Shown here: positions 26,067 to 34,583 of the stretch, in pieces
How positions within the stretch are numbered: the stretch's first letter is position 1
Layout of the letters: every line of letters begins with the position of its first letter
Assembly: GCA_020852175.1 (NCBI GenBank)
Contig: JADZBH010000007.1
Location: forward strand, 31,737 to 95,736
DNA: 64,000 nt
From: Bryobacterales bacterium
GTDB taxonomy: Bacteria > Acidobacteriota > Terriglobia > Bryobacterales > Bryobacteraceae
Direction: 5' to 3'
Notes under the pieces: model-generated
The model's database searches: none
What the model was told of the DNA's origin: nothing
The model's input: the letters and a program-made list of their open reading frames with translations, nothing else
Translations under genes and position numbers: made by a program

Positions 26067-26158
26067 GCGAAGGACTCCTCGCAACACTGTGGGCCGCCGC
26101 CCCGGAACCTCTCAGCCGCGTACAGGGCGCCGGGAAGCCGCGTGATAGCCTTGTGCAT

Positions 26159-26725
26159 ATGCACTTGTTTCGACTCGCCGCCCTAGCTGTGCTCGCCATG
26201 GCCACGGCGCTGGCCGCGGGCAATCTCTCCAATCGCCGTGCTCCCGGTTTTTCGTTGATGGACATCAACTACAACCAGCACGACCTGGCCGATTACCGGG
26301 GCAAAGTGGTGCTGGTCGAGTTCATCCGCACCGACTGTCCGGTGTGCCAGGGCTTCACGACGATCGTGGACAAGATCAGGGCGCGGTTCGGCGAAAAGGT
26401 GGAGGTTCTCACCCTCGTCGCCACGCCGCCGGATTCGCAACAATCCGTGATGAACTTCATCAACACTTACAAGGTGCGGAATCCCGTGTTGTTCGATTGC
26501 GGCCAGGTGGCGGCCTCATATCTGCGCCTGAACCCCCAGAATCCGCGGGTGTCGCTGCCCCACTTCTTCGTCGTGGACCAGCGCGGCACCATCCGCGGCA
26601 ACTATGAGTATGGAGACGCCACCGAGGCGTTTTTCACCGGTGACGCCACCCCGTTGATGAATGAGATCGAGGCATTGGTGAACGGGCCGCTGGCTCCTGC
26701 CGCCAAGCCCCAGGCCGAGCGCTAG
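26159..26725 (+). CDS. Secreted TlpA/AhpC-type thioredoxin-fold protein with CPVC motif
   Basis: A 188-aa redoxin with a signal peptide (residues 1-21). The redox motif DCPVCQG places two Cys at about residues 60 and 63, after a KVVLVEFIRT strand. The cis-Pro region is SLPHFFVVDQRGTI. Such proteins reduce or form disulfides in the periplasm. The start ATG 26159 is 7 nt after a TAGCCT -10-like box (26146-26151); a GTG two codons upstream is an alternative. The C-terminus is Pro/Ala-rich (LAPAAKPQAER). It is upstream of gltA by 100 nt. Confidence 0.85.
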   Translation: MHLFRLAALAVLAMATALAAGNLSNRRAPGFSLMDINYNQHDLADYRGKVVLVEFIRTDCPVCQGFTTIVDKIRARFGEKVEVLTLVATPPDSQQSVMNFINTYKVRNPVLFDCGQVAASYLRLNPQNPRVSLPHFFVVDQRGTIRGNYEYGDATEAFFTGDATPLMNEIEALVNGPLAPAAKPQAER

Positions 26726-26825
26726 CGCCGTGGCTGAACCCCGCCGGCGCGCTGCCCAACGAACCGAACACGATAAGATGGATGCGGCCGCCGCACCCGG
26801 CCGGCCATGCCCCCGAGGAAGCTTC

Positions 26826-28115
26826 ATGCCCAGCGATACGCTCTCAATCACTGATAACCGAACAAACAAGGCGATCGAGATTCCGATCGACCGCGGAACA
26901 GTCCGTGCGACCGACTTACGCCAGTTAAAGACCGACGAATACGACTTTGGTCTCATCACCTACGATCCGGGTTACATGAACACGGGATCGTGCCGCAGCC
27001 GCATCACATTTATTGACGGCGACCAGGGGATTCTGCGCTATCGCGGCTATCCCATCGAGCAATTGGCCGAGGATTCCACCCACCTGGAGTGCAGTTGGCT
27101 GCTGCTGAACGGCGAATTGCCCACCCGCTCCGCGCTGACCAACTGGGAGAACCAGATCGTGGGCAACATGGCCGTGAACGAGGCGTTCAAACCGTTCATG
27201 TCCAGCTTCTGGCACGACGCGCACCCCATGGGCATGTTACAGGCGGCCATCGCGTCGCTGGGCACCTTTCATCCGGCGGCGAAAAAGGTGCACGATCGCG
27301 AGGAACGGCAAATCCACATTCGCAACCTGATTGCACAAGTGCCGACGCTGGCGGCCTATGCCTACCGCCACAACGCCGGCTTGCCGTACGTGGGCCCGGA
27401 CAGCATGCTGAGCTATACGGGCAACTTCCTGAACATGATGTTCAGCCGCGGCGAAACCCGCCACCGCCCTCACCAGGTGCTCGAACGCGCGCTCGACGTC
27501 CTGTTCATCCTGCACGCCGACCACGAACAAAACTGCTCCACCTCCACCATGCGCATGGTGGGCAGCGCGATGACCGATCCGTATGCGGCCTTGTCGGCCG
27601 CCTCGGCGGCTCTCTACGGCCCTCTGCACGGCGGCGCCAACGAAGCCGTGCTCACCATGCTGCGCGAAATCGGCAACAAGGAAAACAGTCCCGAGTTCAT
27701 CAAAGGCGTGAAAGCGGGCCAGGGCCGGTTGATGGGCTTCGGCCACCGCGTTTATAAGAACTACGACCCGAGGGCGCGCATCGTGAAGAGGTGCGCCGAT
27801 GAAGTGTTCGAGGTGACCGGCCGCAACCCGCTCATCGAAGTCGCCTCCGAACTGGAACGCATCGCGCTCGAAGACGAGTACTTCATTCGCCGTAAACTTT
27901 ATCCCAACGTGGATTTCTATTCGGGCGTCATCTACGAGGCGATGGGCTTCCCGACCGAGATGTTCACGGTGCTGTTCGCCATCGCCCGCACCGTGGGCTG
28001 GCTGGCGCAGTGGGAGGAACTGCTCAGCGACAGCGATCAGAAGATCGCCCGTCCGCGCCAGATCTACGAAGGCGAGGAGATTCGCGACTATGTGCCGATG
28101 GACAAGCGTCACTAA
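26826..28115 (+). CDS. gltA: Citrate synthase
   Basis: A 429-aa type II citrate synthase (oxaloacetate + acetyl-CoA to citrate, TCA cycle entry). Catalytic and binding motifs: LHGGANEAV (His), GFGHRVYKNYDPRA (His and Arg), and PNVDFYSGVIYEAMGFP (Asp). N-terminal RGYPIEQLAEDS is typical. CCCGAGGAAGC lies before the ATG at 26826, and an earlier in-frame start lacks it. A TAAGAT box at about 26771 could be the promoter. A terminator-like hairpin lies 33 nt after the stop, inside the next gene. Confidence 0.96.
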   Translation: MPSDTLSITDNRTNKAIEIPIDRGTVRATDLRQLKTDEYDFGLITYDPGYMNTGSCRSRITFIDGDQGILRYRGYPIEQLAEDSTHLECSWLLLNGELPTRSALTNWENQIVGNMAVNEAFKPFMSSFWHDAHPMGMLQAAIASLGTFHPAAKKVHDREERQIHIRNLIAQVPTLAAYAYRHNAGLPYVGPDSMLSYTGNFLNMMFSRGETRHRPHQVLERALDVLFILHADHEQNCSTSTMRMVGSAMTDPYAALSAASAALYGPLHGGANEAVLTMLREIGNKENSPEFIKGVKAGQGRLMGFGHRVYKNYDPRARIVKRCADEVFEVTGRNPLIEVASELERIALEDEYFIRRKLYPNVDFYSGVIYEAMGFPTEMFTVLFAIARTVGWLAQWEELLSDSDQKIARPRQIYEGEEIRDYVPMDKRH

Positions 28116-28143
28116 GAAGGCTCAACGGCCGGAACGAATCCGT

Positions 28144-29811
28144 ATGGGGAGGCTCGCCGCGGCGGGCCTCTTCGTTTTGCTGGCCACGAGTGGTGCGTCC
28201 GCGCAACAGACGCGCGACGGCGGGTTCGACCTGATTCTGCGGGGAGGCCGGATCGTGGACGGAACCGGGAATCCCTGGTTCCGTGGCGACGTGGGCATCC
28301 GCGGAGGACGGATCGCGGCAATCGGCAGCCTCAAGGATCGACAGGCGTCGCGCGTGATCGAGGCCGGTGGTCTGGTGGTGGCGCCGGGCTTCATCGACAT
28401 CCACAATCACTCCGACGACACCTTGCTGGCGGATGGCAACGCCGAAAGCATGGTGCGGCAGGGCGTTACCTCGATGATTTTCGGCGAAGGCGGCTCGGCT
28501 GCTCCCTCGCGGGAGTTCCCCCGGCTGCGCGACTACTTCGCCGCGCTTCTGAAAAAGGGCATTGCCGCCAACGTAGGCACCTATGTCGGTTCGTCGCAGG
28601 TGTGGATGCATGTGCGCGGCGCGAAACCTGCCCCGCCGGAGCCGGTCGAACTGGAACGTATTCGCGCCGTGGTCCGCGAAGCGATGACCGATGGCGCTCT
28701 GGGCGTGGCCAGTTCCCTGAGCGGCCCTCCGGGCGCCTGGATCGATACCAACACCCTGGTGGAGATGTGCAAACAGGCCGCGCCCTACGGGGGCATCTAC
28801 TCCACGCACATGCGCACCGAAGGCGATGGCGTCTTCGAGGCCGTGGCCGAATCCCTCGACATCGGCAAACGGGCCGGGGTGCCGGTGGATATCATTCACC
28901 TGAAGATCGCCGAACACAAGTTGTGGGGCAAAATGCCGGAACTGGTGGCCACGATCCAGAGAGCCCGCGAACAAGGACAACAGGTGACGGCCAACGTGTA
29001 CCCCTACCGCGCCGGGCAGAATAACCTCTCCAGCATCGTGCCTCCGTGGGCGCATGAAGGCGGGCGCGATGCCCTGCTGCGGCGGTTGGCCGACGAGTCG
29101 CTCCGCGGCCGTCTGCAACAGGAGATCCGCGAAGGCATCCCGGGAAGCGGCTGGTACAACCACTACACGGCCACCGGAAGCTGGGAGGGTATGTTGCTGG
29201 TGGTCTTCTCGAACCCGGCCTACAAGCAGTTCGAGGGAAAACGGATGAGCCAGGTGATCGCCGCCCTGTTGCCGGAGATGCGCCGGCGCGATCCGCGAGC
29301 CAGCGATATCGACGTGTTGTTCCACGTGCTGCGCGACAACCAGGGCTCCGTGCCTACCGTCTATTTCCACCATTCCGAACAGGACATGCGCTATGCGCTC
29401 GCCCAGCCGCTCACCAGTATCGGCTCCGATGGTACGGCCGTGGCCATCACAGGACCCCTGGCGCGCGGAAACCCGCACCCGCGTTACTACGGCACCTTCC
29501 CGCGTGTCCTGGGCCGCTATGTGCGCCTGGAGAAGGTGCTGAGCCTGGAAGAGGCCATTCGCAAAACGACTTCGGCCAATGCCGCCAAGCTCGGCCTGTG
29601 GGATCGCGGCGTGCTTCGCACCGGCATGTCCGCCGACATCACCGTGTTCAACGCGGATACGATCATCGACCGGGCCACCTTCGAAAAGCCTCACCAGTAT
29701 GCAGAAGGGGTTGAATACCTGGTTGTGAACGGAAAGGTTGTGCTCGATCGCGGTCTCCATACTGGAGCGCGGCCGGGTGTGATTTTGTATGGCCAGGGCC
29801 ACGTTCGTTAG
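28144..29811 (+). CDS. Secreted N-acyl-D-amino-acid deacylase (D-aminoacylase) family amidohydrolase
   Basis: A 555-aa amidohydrolase-superfamily enzyme with a signal peptide (MGRLAAAGLFVLLATSGASA). Urease-like metal motif PGFIDIHNHSDDT (about residue 90); then GGIYSTHMRTEG, VDIIHLKIAEH, TSIGSDGTAVA with the catalytic Asp, HPRYYGTFPRVLGRYV, and the C-terminal strand LVVNGKVVLD. These match D-aminoacylases and dihydroorotase-like imidases. The ATG at 28144 lies 28 nt after gltA with a poor Shine-Dalgarno sequence. The signal-peptide codons form a terminator-like hairpin. The 3' end overlaps the ankyrin gene by 23 nt. Substrate not established. Confidence 0.88.
   Translation: MGRLAAAGLFVLLATSGASAQQTRDGGFDLILRGGRIVDGTGNPWFRGDVGIRGGRIAAIGSLKDRQASRVIEAGGLVVAPGFIDIHNHSDDTLLADGNAESMVRQGVTSMIFGEGGSAAPSREFPRLRDYFAALLKKGIAANVGTYVGSSQVWMHVRGAKPAPPEPVELERIRAVVREAMTDGALGVASSLSGPPGAWIDTNTLVEMCKQAAPYGGIYSTHMRTEGDGVFEAVAESLDIGKRAGVPVDIIHLKIAEHKLWGKMPELVATIQRAREQGQQVTANVYPYRAGQNNLSSIVPPWAHEGGRDALLRRLADESLRGRLQQEIREGIPGSGWYNHYTATGSWEGMLLVVFSNPAYKQFEGKRMSQVIAALLPEMRRRDPRASDIDVLFHVLRDNQGSVPTVYFHHSEQDMRYALAQPLTSIGSDGTAVAITGPLARGNPHPRYYGTFPRVLGRYVRLEKVLSLEEAIRKTTSANAAKLGLWDRGVLRTGMSADITVFNADTIIDRATFEKPHQYAEGVEYLVVNGKVVLDRGLHTGARPGVILYGQGHVR
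28149..28178 (+). terminator. Terminator-like hairpin inside signal-peptide codons after gltA
   Basis: GAGGCTCGCCG is followed directly by CGGCGGGCCTC (one T-G wobble), then TTCGTTTT: a GC-rich stem with a U-rich tail on the plus strand. The position fits a gltA terminator or a read-through attenuator for the downstream hydrolase. Confidence 0.5.
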
Positions 29812-31027
29812 CCTCATCGCCGCCCTTTCGTTCACCGCGCAGGCACAACAGCCGGACGCGCCCGGTTTGGCCGCCGCTGTACGGTCCGGCGATGGGTCCG
29901 AGGTGCGCCGGCTGCTCGCCGGCGGTGCCGATCCAAACCAGCGCGATTCGCTGGGAGGAACAGCCCTGCACGATGCGGCATGGGCCGGCGACGTAGCCAT
30001 GGCGCAATTGCTGCTGGATGCCAAGGCCGATCCGAACAGCCGTCACCGGGAAGGCGGCTCGGCTCCGCTGCACTACGCCGTCATCACCAATCATGAAGAG
30101 CTCGCCGCTTTGCTCTTGCGGCGTGGCGCGAACCCCAAACTTCCCTCCGCCGCCGGAGCGACACCCCTGCACCTGGCGGCCAACCGCGGTTTCACGGGGA
30201 TGGTGGCCCTGCTGCTGGATTCGGGAGTGCCCGTGGATCTGCCCGATATGGCAGGCGCCACGGCCATTAGCGAGGCCGCCTGGAAGGGGCAAACCGAAGT
30301 GGTCGATCTGCTGCTGAGCCGCGGCGCACGGCCCAACGTGCGTACCCCCAGGACACTCTCCACACCCTTGCATGAGGCGGCGGCCAAAGGCCACGCCGGG
30401 ACGGTGCGGCTGCTGCTCGCCCGCGGAGCCGACGCTTCCCTGCGCAACTCCGAGGGACAGACACCCATGGAACTGGCCCTGCGCCAGCGGCAGGTGGAGG
30501 CAGCGCGCGCCCTTTTCGCGGCAGGCGTTAGGCCCGGTCCCGAAGTGCGCGGGATACTCTCCGAGGCCGTCATGCGCGGTCAAACGGACTTGGCCGCCGC
30601 GCTGCTCGATTTCGGCGCCGATGCGAACATGAGCACCGATTCCGGTTCCACCCTGCTGCACGATGCCGCCCTGAAAGGTCACGTCGCGATCGCCAAGCTG
30701 TTGCTGGCCCGAGGCGCGAACGTGCGGAGCCGGAGCAAACAGGGGTCTACTCCACTTCACGATGCGGCACTAGGGGGAAATTTGGCGATGGTGGAACTCT
30801 TGCTGGCCTCGGGGGCGGATCTGGAATCGCCTGAGACCGATTCAGGAGCAACCCCACTTCATGTCGCGGCGGGATGGGGAAGGGTAGATGTTGTCCGCTT
30901 CCTGCTTGCACAGGGAGCTAACCCTAAGTCAAAGAATAAACAGGGGCTAACCCCGGAGCAGGTAGCTGCGGCCAGCCAGCAGCAAGATGTCGTGAAACTC
31001 CTGAGTACTACGGTTGAACAGGATTAA
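29789..31027 (+). CDS. Secreted ankyrin repeat protein
   Basis: A 412-aa protein with a signal peptide (ATFVSLIAALSFTAQA) and about eleven ankyrin repeats. Typical units are GGTALHDAAWAGDVAMAQLLL, written in part as TALHDAAWAGD, TPLHLAANRGF, TPLHEAAAKGH, TLLHDAALKGH and TPLHDAALGGN. It overlaps the D-aminoacylase-like gene by 23 nt, which points to co-translation. Ankyrin repeats bind other proteins; the partner may be the upstream hydrolase, by context only. From about 30745 the codons become clearly less GC-rich at third positions (TCT, ACT, CCA, CTT, GCA, CTA), unlike the first two thirds. Confidence 0.9.
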   Translation: MARATFVSLIAALSFTAQAQQPDAPGLAAAVRSGDGSEVRRLLAGGADPNQRDSLGGTALHDAAWAGDVAMAQLLLDAKADPNSRHREGGSAPLHYAVITNHEELAALLLRRGANPKLPSAAGATPLHLAANRGFTGMVALLLDSGVPVDLPDMAGATAISEAAWKGQTEVVDLLLSRGARPNVRTPRTLSTPLHEAAAKGHAGTVRLLLARGADASLRNSEGQTPMELALRQRQVEAARALFAAGVRPGPEVRGILSEAVMRGQTDLAAALLDFGADANMSTDSGSTLLHDAALKGHVAIAKLLLARGANVRSRSKQGSTPLHDAALGGNLAMVELLLASGADLESPETDSGATPLHVAAGWGRVDVVRFLLAQGANPKSKNKQGLTPEQVAAASQQQDVVKLLSTTVEQD

Positions 31028-31101
31028 TCCGACGCTCTCAGTTCCCGATTCCCTGACACTTCCGCTAAAGACTCCCAGTCAGGCCCCCGATAGTAAGGTT
31101 A

Positions 31102-32877
31102 GTGCCTGGTAAGAAGGCTCCTCCGGTTCTCGCCGAAGCGGCGGGAACCCTAAGTGAGCAACTATTAACCTTTCTCGAACGACTGGCCGTGCTCCTGCAG
31201 CCGGAAAGTGGACGCTTGGAAGTACGCTTCCTGAAGCGGCTGGAGGAGATGGGCTTCGAACCCCGTCAGCGGGGAGCGCTTGTGTACCTGACCGCCGGCG
31301 CCGCGGCGCGCGTGCTGGCCAGCGGTGGGGGCCCCTCCCATTTCCTGGAACAGGTGGAGTATCACGGCCGCCGCTTGGCCAAACTGAACCTCTCGCCTGG
31401 CGACATCGTGCTGGCTTTGCGCGAGTACGACACGATTCTGACGCCACTGTTGAAACGGCGCAGCCCGGAGGAGTTTGAAAACTTCCATTGGGTGCGCGAG
31501 CAGTTGCAGTTCTATGTAATGCTCGCCTTGAACAACGCCTACTATCAGGTACGGGAAGAGGAAACACAGGCATTTTACGAGATGTTCTGGGCGGAGTTGG
31601 AGGCGGACGGGCTCGACAGTCTGCTCGACCGGTTCCTGTCGATTCTGGCCCGCTTCAGCCGCGCCAACGCGGCTCACTGGTTTCTGGCCGATCCGAGAAC
31701 AGGCGTTCTCGAACGGCAGGCGACACTCGATTGGGAATCGGCCGGTTGTAGCACTTTGTTTGGCCCGCCCCGGGATGCCATCAGTCTGGACGGAAGAGAA
31801 AAGTTGCTGCGTGAGCCTCTTTGTTTCGGCTTGCATCGCAGCGACCCCTCCGGACACCAGGCGGCGCTTCTGGATTCGTCCTGGGTGAACCGCTTCCGGA
31901 GTTGCTGGTCCATCCCATTGATCACGGGCGACCGGCTGGCTGGCATTATTCAATTCGGATTCTCCAAACCGTACGAGTGGTTGCCGCGTGAAATCGAACT
32001 GCTGACCGCCGCCGCCGAGCGTTGCCTGCGCGCTGTGGAAAAGGCGCAACTTGTCGTGGACTTGGCCGAACGGGAGCGCCAGATCCGGCTGCTGGCCGAG
32101 CGGATGATGCATGTGGAGGAGGTCGAGCGGCGCCGCATCAGCCGGGAGCTGCACGATCAGACCGGTCAGGATTTGCTCTGCATCCGCTTGCAGATGGAGA
32201 TGATCGAGGGCGAATTGCCCGACTCGATGCGGGAATGCAAGGAAAAGTTGAGCGAGGCGCGCGAAATGACCGAACGGACGATCCTGGAGATCCGCCGCCT
32301 GATCGCCGCCCTCTCACCGGCCGTGCTCGAGCAGTTGGGGCTGGCCGCTGCCATTCGCCAGTTGATCAACCGCTACCGTGAGATGCACCCATGGCGCATC
32401 AAGTTGCAGATGGGCAAGATGGAAGCCCTGCCGAAACAGACCGAGGTAATTCTCTACCGGTTATTGCAGGAGTGCTTCCACAACATCGCCAAGCATTCTC
32501 AGTGCCAGACCGTAAACCTTTCCCTGAGAACCGCCGATGGACAACTGCGCCTCATAGTTGAGGATGACGGAATCGGATTCGACATGCAGGAAGCCCAGCA
32601 AAAGACCGGTTCTTTCGGCTTGGCGGGGATTCGCGAGCGAGTAGCGCTTTTGGGTGGAACGTGTGAAGTTTTTTCGCGCAAACGCGTGAAGCGGACAAAG
32701 GCAAAACAGGCGGGCGCCGCGCGAGGCGGCGGCTCAGGCATGAAATCCGGAACCCGGATCAAGGTGGAACTGCCCATCCGCGAGGATGCACTCGCTTTTG
32801 ACGCACGGAAACAGATGGAAACAGCGCGGCGCGGCGCCGCCGAGCTGGCAGGCACGACAACATCGGCTGGCAGGTGA
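31102..32877 (+). CDS. NarL-type sensor histidine kinase with globin-like N-domain and GAF domain
   Basis: A 591-aa soluble HisKA_3 kinase. Residues 15-150 are all helical with FLEQVEYHGRRLAKLNLSP, like the globin-fold/RsbR N-terminal sensor group; heme binding is not shown. A GAF-like domain spans about 165-320. The kinase core has RRRISRELHDQTGQD (phospho-His about 351), LLQECFHNIAKHSQ (N box) and EDDGIGFDM (G1). A basic stretch RKRVKRTKAKQ (about 526-548) is inserted before GTRIKVELP. The GTG start at 31102 follows TAGTAAGGT closely. The partner regulator begins 76 nt downstream. No membrane segments, so the signal is cytoplasmic. Confidence 0.88.
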   Translation: MPGKKAPPVLAEAAGTLSEQLLTFLERLAVLLQPESGRLEVRFLKRLEEMGFEPRQRGALVYLTAGAAARVLASGGGPSHFLEQVEYHGRRLAKLNLSPGDIVLALREYDTILTPLLKRRSPEEFENFHWVREQLQFYVMLALNNAYYQVREEETQAFYEMFWAELEADGLDSLLDRFLSILARFSRANAAHWFLADPRTGVLERQATLDWESAGCSTLFGPPRDAISLDGREKLLREPLCFGLHRSDPSGHQAALLDSSWVNRFRSCWSIPLITGDRLAGIIQFGFSKPYEWLPREIELLTAAAERCLRAVEKAQLVVDLAERERQIRLLAERMMHVEEVERRRISRELHDQTGQDLLCIRLQMEMIEGELPDSMRECKEKLSEAREMTERTILEIRRLIAALSPAVLEQLGLAAAIRQLINRYREMHPWRIKLQMGKMEALPKQTEVILYRLLQECFHNIAKHSQCQTVNLSLRTADGQLRLIVEDDGIGFDMQEAQQKTGSFGLAGIRERVALLGGTCEVFSRKRVKRTKAKQAGAARGGGSGMKSGTRIKVELPIREDALAFDARKQMETARRGAAELAGTTTSAGR

Positions 32878-32952
32878 ACGGGATGAGTCCGGCAATACGC
32901 CGGGCGGCTATCACGAGGCTAGACCGGAGCAGTGAAGGAGATTTGAAGAGCC

Positions 32953-33618
32953 ATGGCTAAAATCCGCATCTTGCTGGCTGACGACCATACGTTGTTCCGG
33001 CAGGGTATCCGTACCCTGATCTCGGCCGAAACGGATATGGAGGTCGTGGGAGAGGCTCCCAACGGTGGTGACGCGGTGGACCGCGCCAACGAGACCCGGC
33101 CCGACGTGGTCCTGATGGACATTGGCATGCCCGGCCTGAGCAGCTTTGAGGCCACGCGCCAGATCAAAAAGAACCGTCCGGAAACGAAGGTTCTGTTCCT
33201 TACCATGTATGACGACGAGGACTACCTGGTGGAGGGCATGGAGGTGGGCGCGAGCGGCTATGTACTCAAAGATAGCCCGTCGAACCAATTGGTTTCCGCC
33301 ATTCGCGACGCTTTCCGGGGCGGCAGCTATCTCAGCCCGCGCATGCTTTCTCAGTTGGTGGACGACTTCCGCTCCCGGATCAAGTCGGCCAACCGCTTGC
33401 CGCGATTCGCCACACTGACCGGGCGTGAGCGCGAGGTGCTGAAAATGCTTGCCGAAGGAAACTCGGTGAAAGAGATCGCCTGCGATCTGAACCTGAGTGT
33501 CAAGACAGTGGAAGCGCACAAATTCAACCTGATGCGTAAGCTGGACATCCACAACAAAGCGCAGTTGGTCCAGTACGCCATTCAGAAAAAGATCATCAAG
33601 ATCCCCAATCTCGCTTAG
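32953..33618 (+). CDS. NarL/FixJ family response regulator
   Basis: A 221-aa regulator. Receiver domain (1-120) with acidic pair DD (residues 10-11), phospho-acceptor D56 in VVLMDIGMPG, and GYVLKDS with the conserved Lys. The LuxR-type HTH (about 150-215) reads LTGREREVLKMLAEGNSVKEIA, given here as LTGREREVLKMLAEG, then LNLSVKTVEAHKFNLMRKL. It is the likely target of the histidine kinase encoded just upstream on the same strand. GAAGGAG lies 12 nt before the ATG. Regulon unknown. Confidence 0.95.
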   Translation: MAKIRILLADDHTLFRQGIRTLISAETDMEVVGEAPNGGDAVDRANETRPDVVLMDIGMPGLSSFEATRQIKKNRPETKVLFLTMYDDEDYLVEGMEVGASGYVLKDSPSNQLVSAIRDAFRGGSYLSPRMLSQLVDDFRSRIKSANRLPRFATLTGREREVLKMLAEGNSVKEIACDLNLSVKTVEAHKFNLMRKLDIHNKAQLVQYAIQKKIIKIPNLA

Positions 33619-33698
33619 CAAAGCGGGAGCGAATCCATCATCCATCCCTCCGCCGGTCCCCTCATGGCTGGCGCGATACAATCGGCACAGGGTATACG

Positions 33699-34580
33699 AT
33701 GAACCGACGCTCGTTTCTCGCCACGACAGCCGCCGCGGCGGCATCCACTTCGCTGTCCCAGGCTGCTCCCCGGCTCCCCATCAAGAAGGCCATCCTATAC
33801 GGCATGCTGCCCAAGCAGTTGCCGTTGCTGGAACGATTCCAACTGGCGCGTGAAGCCGGATTTGAGGAGATGGAGTGTCCCCAAATCAACGATCCGGCCG
33901 AGGCGGAGGCAATCAAGAAAGCCGCCGACTCCGCCAAGCTTCGCATCCATTCCGTCATGAACGGAGATCATTGGCAGTATCCATTGAACTCCAGCGACCC
34001 GGCGGTGGTGGCCAGGAGCATGAAGGCGATGCGAACCAGCCTTGGCAACGCCAAACTGTGGGGGGCCGACACGGTGCTGCTGGTGCCAGCCGTTGTGAGC
34101 GCGAATGAGAGTTATGGCGATGCCTATAAACGGTCGCAGGAACGGATCCGCGAGTTGATCCCCATGGCCTCCGATTACAAGGTAGTGATCGCGATCGAAG
34201 AGGTCTGGAATAAGTTTCTGTTGAGCCCGCTCGAGTTCGCCCGCTATGTGGATGAGTTCAATAGCCCCTGGGTGAAGGCCTACTTCGATGTCGGCAACGT
34301 GGTCCTGTTCGCATACCCTCAGGATTGGATTCGCACGCTGGGCAAGCGGATCGTGAAGCTCCATCTAAAGGATTTCAAGTTTCAGGTGAATCGCGAGACG
34401 AAAAAGCGCGAGGCTGAGTTCGTCAATCTCGGCGAGGGCGATATCGACTGGAAGGCCGTGTATGCCGCCTTGGCCGCCATCGGCTACCGCGGCACCGCGA
34501 CGGTGGAGTTGCAAGGTGGCGATCGCGCCTACCTGACCGACGTGAGCAAACGGGTCGACCGGATCCTGATGGGCGGTTAG
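33699..34580 (+). CDS. Sugar phosphate isomerase/epimerase-like TIM barrel, Tat-like signal
   Basis: A 293-aa protein of the xylose isomerase-like TIM barrel family. It begins MNRRSFLATTAAAAAS, a Tat-type leader. Barrel marks include REAGFEEMECPQIN, LLVPAVVSANESYG, VVIAIEEVWNKFL (Glu), VKAYFDVGNVVLF (Asp), IVKLHLKDFKF (His) and GTATVELQGGD (Glu), which are the usual metal-site residues. Substrate unknown. A TACAAT box lies at 33677-33682, 16 nt before the ATG. The stop is 3 nt before sppA. Confidence 0.87.
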   Translation: MNRRSFLATTAAAAASTSLSQAAPRLPIKKAILYGMLPKQLPLLERFQLAREAGFEEMECPQINDPAEAEAIKKAADSAKLRIHSVMNGDHWQYPLNSSDPAVVARSMKAMRTSLGNAKLWGADTVLLVPAVVSANESYGDAYKRSQERIRELIPMASDYKVVIAIEEVWNKFLLSPLEFARYVDEFNSPWVKAYFDVGNVVLFAYPQDWIRTLGKRIVKLHLKDFKFQVNRETKKREAEFVNLGEGDIDWKAVYAALAAIGYRGTATVELQGGDRAYLTDVSKRVDRILMGG

Positions 34581-34583
34581 CTG

